Shown: in pieces, positions 42,536 to 51,494 of the stretch
Position numbering within the stretch: position 1 is the first letter of the stretch
Layout of the letters: the number at the start of each line of letters is the position of its first letter
Assembly: GCA_014379405.1 (NCBI GenBank)
Contig: JACMLU010000028.1
Location: 78,854 to 142,853 of the forward strand
DNA: 64,000 nucleotides
Direction: 5' to 3'
DNA from: Flavobacterium sp.
GTDB taxonomy: Bacteria; Bacteroidota; Bacteroidia; Flavobacteriales; Flavobacteriaceae
Notes under the pieces: generated by a model
The model's input: only the letters and a program-made list of their open reading frames with translations
Told to the model about the DNA's origin: nothing
Database searches by the model: none
Translations under genes and position numbers: made by a program

Positions 42536-45049
42536 TTATTTTGTATTTACTTTCTTCAAAAACATCCAGGTTTCTCCCGGTTTTGTTCTTTCGATTCCTG
42601 TTTGGTATTTCTTCATTAAGGCATTCCAATCGTCCACACGTGGATTGTTTTCGGTTGTTTTTGGATTCAGTTTATCCAGGCTCTCTCCTTTTGGAATACT
42701 AATCACCAACATTAATTGTCTTCCGTTTTTGAAAACCTGCAATTGCTGAAAATCGGCATTGCAGAAGCCTTTGGCTATTTCTGGCCACTTTTCGAATTGG
42801 GTGGTGTGATAATCAACATATTCTTTTTGCATTTTGGCATCATCAACTAAATTGGCAGTCAAAATGATATTTTCCCATTCGGATGTTACTTTTACATCTT
42901 TGCATCTTTCGAAATTTTGGAAATCATAAATTGGTTTTTCATAGATTTTGATTTCCAATGCTGGAAAAGCCAAAGCCAGTTTTCTTTTCGTTCTTTCAGG
43001 TTGATTCATCAAACCGTAAATCACCAAATGATTTTCCCATTGGTACAATTCTTCGCCCACAATTCGGAAACCTTTTATGGTTGATTTGATTTTTTCCATA
43101 TCAAAATCCTTCCCGATTAATTCGATGACTACCGATTTTGGCATTTCCTGCAATCCCCAGGCTTCGTCAATGACAACTTCTTTCGTTAATACATTGCTGT
43201 ATGGTTCGCGAATACCTGCGTTTTTCTTGATTTCAGGATTCACGAAAGGATAATTGTCCTGCCAAACATTTCCCGAAGGGCCATTGTGGTTTTTCAATGT
43301 TTTTTGAATCGGAATCCAGTTGTTTTTGATGGTAAAACCCTGCGTTCCTTCGTCGGTGTACAAATACAACCACAAAAACGGATCGTGCGTAAATGGACTA
43401 TTGTAAACCTTGTCAATATAATTCTCTTCTATTCTGCTGTCAGGTTGGGAAGAAAGTGTATAAATTCCGGCTACATCGTGTAAATGTTTGGCATAATGAT
43501 GGATTTTGTTAGCTAGAATTTTGTTGTTGCGCATCACGTTTTCGGTAGATGTCCAACCCCAACCCATTGAAATTCCGCTGTAGGCTACATCCGAAATTTC
43601 ATTGTGCTCGATAGTCAAATTCTTTATGAAACCAGCTGCGATTCCTAAACATCCCCAATCTTCGTTGGCGACATTGGTAATCAAATTATCCGCAATTAAT
43701 TCATCCGAACAAATTTCTCTTTCATCTTTTACTTGTAATGGCAAATGGGCTTCAAAAGCTTCGTCAGAGAAAACACCTAAATTAATTCCGTTGCCGCCAA
43801 TGTCTTTGAATAAATTTCCTTTAACAATATTATGATTCGTTCCTCTATGAAAATCCAATCCCGTGGAAGACAAATGCTCAAAACTGCAACTTTCGAATAG
43901 TGTATTGTTGGCATAATTTACCTCAACGGCGGCTCTTGGTCTTCCAACCCAACCTTGATTTTCTAAATTCGCTTGATTTGGAGTTCCTGGCGTTTTCAAT
44001 TTATAGGCATCCAATAAATACATTCCTGCCTGCAACGGAACGTGACCTTGCTGCGAAGGACGAAGCCAATTACTGTACTGAAACGAAATTCCCTTGAAAT
44101 TAAAATGATGTACGGGCGAATCTAAAGTTCCTTTAACTTCGACTAAATTTTCCAAAACAGGAATCGTTACTTTTGCGGAACTCATATTCTCGCCTGCTCT
44201 TGGAATATAATAAACCTTGGCTTTTTTTCTGTCCAAATACCATTCTCCCGCTTCGTTCAACATTGAAAATCCGTTGTTTAAATAGAATGCCGAGTTTCCG
44301 TTGTTTTTTGAAATCCAAGGCGCAGGCCAAGGATGTTCGCTTTGGATGCGGCTTTCCGGCTGTTCGAATGAAAGTCTGGCACTGTCTTTTTTTACTTCTA
44401 TGTTTTTGATACGCAGATTGGCAATCGCCCACCATTGGACAATAAACATTTCCATTCCGGGTTCAAACTTGACGGATTTGTCTTTGAAAGGAATCCAGCA
44501 ATTCTCGGTTGCCGCATCCCAAGACAAAATACGATCCATTTTGTTTCCAGTCGTGCTTTTGGCTCTAACGGCTTTTTTTTCGTTGACCCACAATTGTCGG
44601 TAATTGATGATTTCACCTGCTTTTGCTGGAGCGTCGGCTTCCCAAACCGTTCCTGCTTTTAATCCATTTATAGAAACAGTCGATTTTTTCCAGTTTTTGA
44701 TTTCAAATCCACCGCTTAGGATTGGTTTTGCGTTTGCATCGGCTTCAATTGTAGTTGGACTTTCGGCCGTTCCTGAATCTTCGGGTCTTATGAATAAGGG
44801 TTCGTTTAAATAATACGTTCCGTTCATTACTACAATATGGATTCCGTCTTTGATGGAAGCATCTTTCAGGCGACGTAATTCTCTGGCTTTTCTGACTGCA
44901 ATTTGAACGGTTGCCAACGGACTTGATTTTGTACCTATGTTGGTATCATTTCCTTGAACAGAAACCCAAATTTCAGCAGCATTTGCCGAAAACAGCATTC
45001 CTATTAGAAGAAAAACCAAAAATAGTTTACGTTGTTGCTTTAAATTCAT
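42536..45049 (-). CDS. Secreted beta-helix protein fused to L-rhamnose-mutarotase-like domain
   Basis: An 837-aa protein with signal peptide (LFLVFLLIGMLFSANAA). Residues about 25-600 form a right-handed parallel beta-helix (VQGNDTNIGTKSSPLATVQIA, ANNTLFESCSFEHLSSTGLD, IEHNEISDVAYSGISMGWGW), as in pectin-active enzymes. Residues about 640-715 look like a ferredoxin-like domain (FRIVGEELYQWENHLVIYG). Residues about 725-835 match L-rhamnose mutarotases: EYVDYHTTQFEKWPE with the likely catalytic His748, then LQVFKNGRQLMLVI, DDWNALM and PGETWMFL. Mutarotases of this kind are normally about 105-aa cytoplasmic proteins, so export as a fusion is unusual. It could cut a rhamnose-containing chain and epimerise the released sugar. 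First gene of the locus, divergent from the AraC gene. Confidence 0.85.
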   Translation of the reverse strand: MNLKQQRKLFLVFLLIGMLFSANAAEIWVSVQGNDTNIGTKSSPLATVQIAVRKARELRRLKDASIKDGIHIVVMNGTYYLNEPLFIRPEDSGTAESPTTIEADANAKPILSGGFEIKNWKKSTVSINGLKAGTVWEADAPAKAGEIINYRQLWVNEKKAVRAKSTTGNKMDRILSWDAATENCWIPFKDKSVKFEPGMEMFIVQWWAIANLRIKNIEVKKDSARLSFEQPESRIQSEHPWPAPWISKNNGNSAFYLNNGFSMLNEAGEWYLDRKKAKVYYIPRAGENMSSAKVTIPVLENLVEVKGTLDSPVHHFNFKGISFQYSNWLRPSQQGHVPLQAGMYLLDAYKLKTPGTPNQANLENQGWVGRPRAAVEVNYANNTLFESCSFEHLSSTGLDFHRGTNHNIVKGNLFKDIGGNGINLGVFSDEAFEAHLPLQVKDEREICSDELIADNLITNVANEDWGCLGIAAGFIKNLTIEHNEISDVAYSGISMGWGWTSTENVMRNNKILANKIHHYAKHLHDVAGIYTLSSQPDSRIEENYIDKVYNSPFTHDPFLWLYLYTDEGTQGFTIKNNWIPIQKTLKNHNGPSGNVWQDNYPFVNPEIKKNAGIREPYSNVLTKEVVIDEAWGLQEMPKSVVIELIGKDFDMEKIKSTIKGFRIVGEELYQWENHLVIYGLMNQPERTKRKLALAFPALEIKIYEKPIYDFQNFERCKDVKVTSEWENIILTANLVDDAKMQKEYVDYHTTQFEKWPEIAKGFCNADFQQLQVFKNGRQLMLVISIPKGESLDKLNPKTTENNPRVDDWNALMKKYQTGIERTKPGETWMFLKKVNTK

Positions 45050-45306
45050 ATTAAATAGTAATTATTAATTGACAAAATATGTTTTCCACATCCGGAAAGT
45101 GTCAATATATTTGCATCTTTTATTTATTAATCCCAATTATAGTAATCTATTTCCGAGAATATTGCATTTAATCCAAGCAATAATTATTTAAAAGATAAAA
45201 GTAGTATTTATATAATTATTCCGTGCTATTTTTAAACAACGAACAATTCTATAATTATTTTGTAATTTAACCCCTTGAAAAGCAACTTCACAACTTCTTT
45301 ATAATT
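45050..45306. promoter_or_regulatory. Divergent control region between PUL and AraC regulator
   Basis: This 257-bp AT-rich region separates the first pectin gene from the AraC gene. Plus-strand TATATTTG at 45106-45113 matches the TANNTTTG -7 element and could drive the regulator with a long leader of about 190 nt; no TTG lies at the right distance. I see no convincing minus-strand counterpart. CCGGA near 45092 sits in a small imperfect palindrome (TTTTCCACATCCGGAAAG). Regulator sites are expected here but not provable by eye. Confidence 0.4.
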
Positions 45307-46254
45307 ATGGACAGTATAAATTCTAATGGCGTATCAAAAAGCAATACTGGAAATTCAGGTGTTTGGTGGCACGAAAATAATCCTGGTCCATTGGCCAACC
45401 TCCCTTTCATCAAGCAATTTGGAAGTATGCGTTTTACCAAAGTGCAAATGGACGAAAATATGCGACCCCATTTAAATGACGGCATTGAAATTCATTTCGT
45501 GACCAGCGGAAAGTACGATTGGGTTGTCGAAGGAAACCAAATTGAATTATTACCCGGCAATTTATCGGTTACAGCGCCTTGGCATTGGAACGGAAGTCCA
45601 AATGGCAAAATGGACATTGGATACATTGATTGGATTATACTAAAACCGCAAGAATACGGTCAAAAAAAGAAATTAAATCTAGGTAACTGGACCAAATTAT
45701 CAAAAAGCATTCAAGAAAACCTAGGTAATTTGATTGCCGACAACAGCAATGTAGTCTTGGAAAAAGCTAAAACTTTTGAAAAATATTTTATAGAAATTAG
45801 AAAAGAATTAGCCAATCAAGAGGAAGGTTATGAAATAATGGTTGGAAACATTTTAGAAAACCTATTAATAGATTTATACCGGCAACTTTCGGGCAAAGGT
45901 CTAAAAACGGTAGAGGAAACCAATTTTATCGATAAATTTACCAAAATCATTTCAGAAGATATCAGTAAAAAGTGGAACATTGACGACTTGGCACATCGCT
46001 TTGGAATGGGGAAAACAAAATTCACCTATGAAGTAAAAAGACTTACTGGATACCCGCCCAATAGCTACATCATTAATCTAAAAATAGAAAAAGCCATTGC
46101 ACTAATTTTAAATCCTAAAAACAAGTCGATGTCGGACATTGCCTATTCTTGTGGGTTTTCATCGATACAACATTTTACTTCCTCCTTTTTGCAAAGAACA
46201 GGAACTACACCTGGGAAATTTAGAACAAATGAAACCAAGGATAAAAATAAATAA
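45307..46254 (+). CDS. AraC-family transcriptional regulator of the pectin locus
   Basis: A 315-aa cytoplasmic protein. The N-terminal cupin sugar-sensing domain (about 30-150) has MRPHLNDGIEIHFVTSGKYDW and LLPGNLSVTAPWHWNGSP. The C-terminal double helix-turn-helix (about 210-310) has WNIDDLAHRFGMGKTKFTYEVKRL and MSDIAYSCGFSSIQHFTSSF followed by TGTTPGKFR, the usual AraC ending. It is divergent from the 23-gene locus and is the only regulator gene in it, so it most likely activates it in response to a pectin sugar such as rhamnose or galacturonate; the inducer is inference. Confidence 0.92.
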   Translation: MDSINSNGVSKSNTGNSGVWWHENNPGPLANLPFIKQFGSMRFTKVQMDENMRPHLNDGIEIHFVTSGKYDWVVEGNQIELLPGNLSVTAPWHWNGSPNGKMDIGYIDWIILKPQEYGQKKKLNLGNWTKLSKSIQENLGNLIADNSNVVLEKAKTFEKYFIEIRKELANQEEGYEIMVGNILENLLIDLYRQLSGKGLKTVEETNFIDKFTKIISEDISKKWNIDDLAHRFGMGKTKFTYEVKRLTGYPPNSYIINLKIEKAIALILNPKNKSMSDIAYSCGFSSIQHFTSSFLQRTGTTPGKFRTNETKDKNK

Positions 46255-46289
46255 AGCTGCCAACTAACATTCAATGAAACGCTTATTAG

Positions 46290-47468
46290 TTATTTAAAAG
46301 CAGAAATCCCGGTAATATCCATTCCCGTAATCAACAGATGAATGTCATGAGTTCCTTCATAAGTGATGACCGATTCTAAATTCATCATATGACGCATAAT
46401 CGAATATTCGCCAGTGATTCCCATTCCGCCTAGCATTTGTCGGGCTTCACGAGCAATGTGAATCGCCATATCTACATTATTTCTTTTGGCCATTGAGATT
46501 TGTGCCGTCGTTGCTTTTCCTTCATTTCTCAAAACACCCAATCGCCAAGTCAGCAATTGTGCTTTGGTGATTTCGGTAATCATTTCAGCCAATTTTTTCT
46601 GTTGCAATTGTGTTCCAGCAATGGGTTTGTCAAATTGGATTCTTTCCTTGGCATAGCGCAAAGCGGTGTCGTAACAATCCATTGCAGCGCCAATGGCTCC
46701 CCAAGCAATTCCATAACGAGCCGAATCCAAACAACCAAGAGGCGCGCCCAATCCCGATTTGTTAGGCAAAATATTTTCTTTTGGCACTTTCACGTTGCCA
46801 AAAATCAATTCTCCAGTTGCCGATGCACGGAGTGACCATTTGTTATGTGTTTCGGGAGTTGTAAAACCCGCCATTCCACGTTCAACAATCAATCCGTGTA
46901 TTCTTCCTGTTTCGTCTTTTGCCCAAACGATGGCAATATCAGCAAAAGGCGCATTCGAAATCCACATTTTGGCACCATTCAATAAATAATGGTCACCTTT
47001 ATCCTTGAAATTAGTAATCATACTTCCTGGATCGGAACCATAATTGGGTTCGGTCAAGCCAAAGCAACCCATCCATTCTCCAGAAGCCAGTTTGGGTAAA
47101 TATTTCAAGCGTTGTTCCTCGTTTCCATATTTCCAAATGGGATACATCACCAACGAAGATTGAACCGAAGCCGTTGATCTAACGCCAGAATCGCCTCTTT
47201 CGATTTCCTGCATAATCAATCCATAGGAAATTTGATCCAATCCAGCTCCGCCATATTCTTCAGGAATATAAGGTCCAAAAGCACCAATTTCAGCCAAACC
47301 TTTGATGATTTGTTTTGGGAATTCTGCTTTTTGAGCATATTCTTCGATGATGGGAGAAACTTCGCGTTTTACCCATTCTCGAGCGGCTTGACGCACCAAT
47401 TTATGTTCGTCCGTCAATAATTCGTCAAGGTTGTAATAATCTGGAGCTTGGAATAAGTCTGGTTTCAT
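46290..47468 (-). CDS. Acyl-CoA dehydrogenase, glutaryl-CoA dehydrogenase-like
   Basis: A 392-aa FAD enzyme with all three acyl-CoA dehydrogenase domains: N-terminal helices, the middle beta domain (GCFGLTEPNYGSDPGSM, WISNAPFADIAIVWAK) and C-terminal helices (ARQMLGGMGITGEYSIMRHMMNLES). The catalytic base is Glu371 in ITYEGTHDIH, the position used by glutaryl-CoA dehydrogenases. Members decarboxylate glutaryl-CoA to crotonyl-CoA in lysine and tryptophan breakdown. It is convergent with the AraC gene and is not part of the pectin locus. The N-terminal TDEHKLVRQAAREWVKREV also fits that subgroup. Confidence 0.9.
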   Translation of the reverse strand: MKPDLFQAPDYYNLDELLTDEHKLVRQAAREWVKREVSPIIEEYAQKAEFPKQIIKGLAEIGAFGPYIPEEYGGAGLDQISYGLIMQEIERGDSGVRSTASVQSSLVMYPIWKYGNEEQRLKYLPKLASGEWMGCFGLTEPNYGSDPGSMITNFKDKGDHYLLNGAKMWISNAPFADIAIVWAKDETGRIHGLIVERGMAGFTTPETHNKWSLRASATGELIFGNVKVPKENILPNKSGLGAPLGCLDSARYGIAWGAIGAAMDCYDTALRYAKERIQFDKPIAGTQLQQKKLAEMITEITKAQLLTWRLGVLRNEGKATTAQISMAKRNNVDMAIHIAREARQMLGGMGITGEYSIMRHMMNLESVITYEGTHDIHLLITGMDITGISAFK

Positions 47469-47490
47469 AGTTTGGAAATTGAAGGTCTAA

Positions 47491-47524
47491 CAAAGCTACG
47501 GAAAGAAAGGGAAGGAAACGACAA
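47491..47524 (-). promoter_or_regulatory. Promoter of the acyl-CoA dehydrogenase gene
   Basis: Minus-strand TTG (47524-47522), then 23 nt, then TAGCTTTG (47498-47491), which fits the flavobacterial TTG-N17-23-TANNTTTG pattern. The predicted start of transcription lies about 15-20 nt before the ATG. Confidence 0.5.
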
Positions 47525-47587
47525 TGAAATGTTGTATTTTTAAACTAAACTTTTGTTAAAAGATAAATATTGTAAGTAAAGCTCTTA

Positions 47588-47595
47588 TATATTTG
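47588..47595 (+). promoter_or_regulatory. Candidate -7 element of the S41 peptidase gene
   Basis: TATATTTG matches TANNTTTG, 23 bp before the preferred start at 47618. A TTG at 47570-47572 is only 15 nt upstream, a short spacing, so the -33 element is uncertain. Confidence 0.4.
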
Positions 47596-47617
47596 GCATT
47601 TTAACACAGTGTTTATT

Positions 47618-49285
47618 ATGAAAAAAATATTATTTTGTTTTCTAATTCTATCGTCGGTACAGTTATTTTCACAGACAATCCTTCCAGTGGCTCAGAAATA
47701 TAAGCAAATTGGTCTAGTATGGGGTTTGCTAAAATACCATCATCCTGATATTAGTAATGGCAAATATGATTGGGATTCAGAGTTTATCAAATTATCTGAT
47801 AAAGTAGATGCTGTGAACAATCAAGAAGAAATGAATGATTTGTTGTTAAGTTTTGTTTCAAAATATAGAACGGACAAGTTGAAAGCAAAGAAAATTGATT
47901 CTGAAAAGTTGTTTACAAAAAACTTAGATTACGACTGGATAGATTCATCTGTTTTTGGTAATCAACTGACAAAAACTCTTGTAGAAATCAAAGAAAATGG
48001 AAACATAAATAACTATTATGCTTCAACTAGTAAGATGTCGAGAATGCTGTCTTTTGAAAACGAAAAGGGTTTTAAAGATTTCGATTATGCTATCAAAAGT
48101 CATAGAATGCTCTTGTTGTATAATTTCTGGAATGCCATACAATATTGGGGTGTGAATAAATATTTAATGGATACCAAATGGTCTGATAATTTAGAGGTAA
48201 TGACAAAAGAGTTCTTGGACTGTAAAACAGATTTAGAATTTGAAATTGCTAAATCAAAATTGATTACTAAGTTAAATGATACTCATTCCTATCATTATCC
48301 TCCAATTATTTTTAGGGATCTATATAAACACTACTCTGTTTTCGGTATAAAAGCAGTAAATGATTCATTAGTAATAGAATCAGTTTATAATAAAACTTTA
48401 GCCCAGAAGGATGATATAGAATTGGGTGATATTATTGTCAAAATAAACAACAAAAGTATTTTTTCTTGCTTAAATGAAAAAGTTGCCCCTATATTGTCAG
48501 TTTCAAATTCAACTATTTTAAAAAGATATAGTTATTGGTTGTTTTTTAATTACAAGGATTCTATTAATGTAGACATAATAAAGAAAAACGGCACTCAAAT
48601 AAATAAATATATCCATCTGTACAAAACTTATAAGAGAGAAAATCCTGTTTTTTTGGTTGTTCCAAAAAAAGAGAAATGGTTTTATCTACAACCTAATATT
48701 GCCTATGTGAAATTAGATCAAATTACCAAAAATGAACTAGATGTTATTTTTAAACAAATAGAGAATACCAAAGGATTGATTTTAGATTTAAGAAATTATC
48801 CTAAAAATATTTCGCCTAATGATTTGGCTAAATATCTTTACCCTGAGAGAAAAGAATTTGTAAAAGTTCTTTTTCCAATTGAAAATAATCCTTCTTATGG
48901 AGATTATGATGGCGAAGCTCCTTTGAAATTGATAATGAATCCTTTTAATGCAGGAAGCAGTAATTCAAATTATTATAAAGGCAAAGTTGTTTTGCTTGTG
49001 GATAGAACAACACAGAGTAAAGCAGAATATATTGGAATGGCAATTCAGCAAGCTCCAGACTGTACAACTTTAGGGGAACAAACCGCTGGTTCGCCACTTA
49101 ATATAGTTAATTATATGATGTCTGACAAGACTAATGTTAATTTTACAGGTCTTGGAGGTTTTTATCCTAACGGGGAAGGTGTGCAAAGAAATGGTTTGCA
49201 TATAGATCATTATGTTAAAGAGAGTGCTAAAAATTATGATCCAGAATTGTATATAAAAGAGGCTGTGCGTTTGATTGAGAAATAA
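47618..49285 (+). CDS. S41-family (C-terminal processing type) peptidase
   Basis: Met4 of the track ORF (47618) gives a normal signal peptide (MKKILFCFLILSSVQLFSQ), so 555 aa are likely. The middle region (about 265-300) is PDZ-like (LAQKDDIELGDIIVKINNKS). The peptidase domain has WFYLQPNIAYVKLDQI, GLILDLRNYP, and the nucleophile block RTTQSKAEYIGMAIQ with the Ser near residue 467, followed by TLGEQTAGSP. It should be a periplasmic or surface serine protease of unknown target. The N-terminal region (LVWGLLKYHHPDI) is typical of Bacteroidota S41 proteins. It stands alone, convergent with trmN6 5 bp further on. Confidence 0.88.
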   Translation: MKKILFCFLILSSVQLFSQTILPVAQKYKQIGLVWGLLKYHHPDISNGKYDWDSEFIKLSDKVDAVNNQEEMNDLLLSFVSKYRTDKLKAKKIDSEKLFTKNLDYDWIDSSVFGNQLTKTLVEIKENGNINNYYASTSKMSRMLSFENEKGFKDFDYAIKSHRMLLLYNFWNAIQYWGVNKYLMDTKWSDNLEVMTKEFLDCKTDLEFEIAKSKLITKLNDTHSYHYPPIIFRDLYKHYSVFGIKAVNDSLVIESVYNKTLAQKDDIELGDIIVKINNKSIFSCLNEKVAPILSVSNSTILKRYSYWLFFNYKDSINVDIIKKNGTQINKYIHLYKTYKRENPVFLVVPKKEKWFYLQPNIAYVKLDQITKNELDVIFKQIENTKGLILDLRNYPKNISPNDLAKYLYPERKEFVKVLFPIENNPSYGDYDGEAPLKLIMNPFNAGSSNSNYYKGKVVLLVDRTTQSKAEYIGMAIQQAPDCTTLGEQTAGSPLNIVNYMMSDKTNVNFTGLGGFYPNGEGVQRNGLHIDHYVKESAKNYDPELYIKEAVRLIEK

Positions 49286-49290
49286 AGAGA

Positions 49291-49998
49291 TTACATCTTC
49301 AAATAAAAATCCTTTGTCAATTCGATGTATTCTGGAGTGTAAATATGTCGTGCGGTTTCGATGATTAATTCATCAATAGGAAAATTGGAGATTTCATTTC
49401 GGCCAAAAGCCAAAAGACTGCGTTTGATTTCGGTGGTTGGAGTTCCTTTTACGCGGGTAATTTTTAGGGGAAATAATTCGTATGCTGCGGCAAGAGCTAA
49501 GAAATTTTCTTCTTCTTTGAAAGGAATGATAACTGAGAAGATTCCGTTTTCGGAAAGTAACAAAGCAGCAGCTTCAATCAAATCCTCGAAAGGCATTGCA
49601 TCTTGAAAACGCGCCAAATCGCGTTGGTCGTTACTGGATTTAAAATCTTCGCTATAAAAAGGAGGATTGGAAACTATTAAATCGTACTCGTCTTCAGGTT
49701 CTTCGACAAATTCGTCCAAGCCGGCATGAAAACAAAACAAGCGGTCATTCCAAGGGGAATTTTCGAAATTATCGGTTGCTTGTTCGTAGGCATCTTCGTC
49801 AATCTCTAAAGCATCGATTTGCTGTGCAGCACTTCTTTGAGCCAACATTAAAGCAATGATTCCAGTTCCGGTTCCAATGTCTAAAATACTGAAAGGATTG
49901 TTTTCAATAGGAGTCCAAGCACCAAGCAAAACTCCATCTGTGCCAATTTTCATAGCTGTTCGATCTTGTTGAACAGAAAATTGTTTGAATTGGAACAT
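49291..49998 (-). CDS. trmN6: tRNA1(Val) adenine-37 N6-methyltransferase
   Basis: A 235-aa SAM-dependent methyltransferase. Motif I is DIGTGTG (40-46), ALEIDEDAYEQA is the adenosine-binding region, and IVSNPPFYSEDF (NPPF 111-114) is the catalytic motif for exocyclic amine methylation. The N-terminal MFQFKQFSVQQDRTAMKIGTD block is specific to the TrmN6/YfiC group. It makes N6-methyladenosine at position 37 of valine tRNA. It is the third gene of the rpsP-rimM-trmN6 order, with an 83-bp gap filled by repetitive AT-rich sequence. Confidence 0.92.
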   Translation of the reverse strand: MFQFKQFSVQQDRTAMKIGTDGVLLGAWTPIENNPFSILDIGTGTGIIALMLAQRSAAQQIDALEIDEDAYEQATDNFENSPWNDRLFCFHAGLDEFVEEPEDEYDLIVSNPPFYSEDFKSSNDQRDLARFQDAMPFEDLIEAAALLLSENGIFSVIIPFKEEENFLALAAAYELFPLKITRVKGTPTTEIKRSLLAFGRNEISNFPIDELIIETARHIYTPEYIELTKDFYLKM

Positions 49999-50081
49999 AA
50001 GATTTTTGATTGTAGATTAACGAATGCTGATTTCTGATTTTTGAGCAACTGAACACCAAAAACTGAATACTGAACACTTTT

Positions 50082-50606
50082 TTAAAGGTACATTTCAATC
50101 AAGCCTTCGGGTAAATCCATGATGACTTTTTTGTTTTCACGGTCAATTTTAACCAAGAAATGATCAATCATTGGAATAAGAATTTCTGCTCCGTCTTTGA
50201 GGACTTCAAAAAGCGGTTGAGCCGTGGTGTCGTTGATGGATTGAATTTCTCCAACATATCCCAGACGTTTGTCTTCTACTTCAAAACCAATTACTTCGTG
50301 GAAGTAGAATTTGTTGCCCGTAAGTTTGGGCAACATTTTTAAAGGAAGGTATAAATCATTTCCGAGTAAAGCATCGGCTTCTTCTTCGGTGTTTACATCT
50401 TCGAAACGAATTCTGAGGAAATCGTTTTTGTGCAGTGAGCTGCTTTCAATAAAAAAAGGAACCAAGTGTTTGTTGCATTCAACAAACACTGATTCCAAGT
50501 TTTGATATAACTCAGGTTCGTCCGTGTCTAAATAGGCTAGAACTTCCCCTTTGAAACTAAATTTTTTGGCTATTTTACCTAAATAGAAACAATCCTCTTT
50601 ACGCAT
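50082..50606 (-). CDS. rimM: Ribosome maturation factor RimM
   Basis: A 174-aa protein with the N-terminal RimM barrel (CFYLGKIAKKFSFKGEVLAYLDTDEP) and the C-terminal PRC-like barrel (KFYFHEVIGFEVEDKRLGYVGEI, ILIPMIDHFLVKIDRENKKVIMDLPEGLIEM). It binds ribosomal protein S19 and helps assemble the 30S head. It starts 15 bp after rpsP, the usual bacterial pairing. Length is standard. Confidence 0.96.
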   Translation of the reverse strand: MRKEDCFYLGKIAKKFSFKGEVLAYLDTDEPELYQNLESVFVECNKHLVPFFIESSSLHKNDFLRIRFEDVNTEEEADALLGNDLYLPLKMLPKLTGNKFYFHEVIGFEVEDKRLGYVGEIQSINDTTAQPLFEVLKDGAEILIPMIDHFLVKIDRENKKVIMDLPEGLIEMYL

Positions 50607-50621
50607 TTTCGCCTTCTAAAA

Positions 50622-51200
50622 TTATGCTTCAGTTGTTTCGTTATTTTCTTCTGCAGCAGGAGCTTCTTCAGCTTCAACTTCAGCAACTACTTCTTCAACA
50701 GCAGCTTCTTCTTCAACAGCAGGAGTTGCAGCAGCAATAGCATCAGCTTCAGCTTGAGCAGCAGCAGCTAAACGTTTTGCATTTACTTCTTGTTCTGCTT
50801 TGAACGCTTTTGCTTTATCAGCAGCTTGAGCTTTAGTCAAACCTTCTTTTTTAGCATCTACTTTTCCAGCTTTAGCCTCTAACCAAGCAGCTAATTTTGC
50901 ATCAGCTTGTTCTTGAGTCAAAGCTCCTTTACGAATACCTCCATCAAGGTGGTGTTTCAATAAAGCTCCTTTGTAAGAAAGAATCGCTTTTGCTGTATCA
51001 GTTGGTTGAGCACCATTGTGCAACCATTTTACTGCGCTATCCAAGTTCAATTCGATAGTTGCAGGATTTGTGTTAGGATTGTAAGTACCAATTTTTTCTA
51101 GGTATTTACCATCTCTTTTTGAGCGAGCATCTGCTGCTACAACCCAGTAAAACGGTTTTTGTTTTTTACCGTGTCTTTGTAATCTAATTTTTACTGACAT
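50622..51200 (-). CDS. rpsP: 30S ribosomal protein S16 with long acidic tail
   Basis: A 192-aa protein. The first ~80 residues are a normal S16 (MSVKIRLQRHGKKQKPFYWVVAADARSKRDG, LDSAVKWLHNGAQPTD). A lysine/alanine region follows (about 85-150), and the tail from about 145 is an Ala/Glu-rich low-complexity stretch ending in NNETTEA. Such extensions are usual in Bacteroidota, where S16 is about twice the length seen in E. coli. It is the first gene of the rpsP-rimM-trmN6 operon. Confidence 0.96.
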   Translation of the reverse strand: MSVKIRLQRHGKKQKPFYWVVAADARSKRDGKYLEKIGTYNPNTNPATIELNLDSAVKWLHNGAQPTDTAKAILSYKGALLKHHLDGGIRKGALTQEQADAKLAAWLEAKAGKVDAKKEGLTKAQAADKAKAFKAEQEVNAKRLAAAAQAEADAIAAATPAVEEEAAVEEVVAEVEAEEAPAAEENNETTEA

Positions 51201-51249
51201 AATCGTATGATTAAATTTTGAGGTACTCGACCTCGATTAATTAAGGGTG

Positions 51250-51257
51250 CAAAGATA
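51250..51257 (-). promoter_or_regulatory. Candidate -7 element of the rpsP operon
   Basis: Minus-strand TATCTTTG fits TANNTTTG 50 bp before the rpsP ATG. The nearest upstream TTG (51286-51284) is 26 nt away, slightly long. Confidence 0.45.
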
Positions 51258-51370
51258 CATCTTTTATCGATAAATACTAATTCCAATTGTATTTTAATGA
51301 TTGACACTTCATTAGGGTGATTTTATGTGTGAATTTTTGTTTGCATTTCAGTTATTAAATGAAAATAATA

Positions 51371-51378
51371 TACTTTTG
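51371..51378 (+). promoter_or_regulatory. Candidate -7 element of the DUF6252 lipoprotein gene
   Basis: TACTTTTG fits TANNTTTG, about 117 bp before the preferred start at 51495. TTTG at 51340-51343 lies 27 nt upstream, somewhat long for a -33 box. Confidence 0.35.
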
Positions 51379-51494
51379 TATGTATAAATACCTCTTATTA
51401 TGAAATCGCCACTAAAAACGAGTTTGTTGCAAACAAACATCAATAAATAAAAGCGATACCATAAATGACCATTGAAAAATCAAAATTTACATTT

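Noticed and set aside
47618-49285. S41 peptidase as part of the pectin locus
   Set aside because: Opposite strand, separated by a metabolic gene and with its own promoter-like element.
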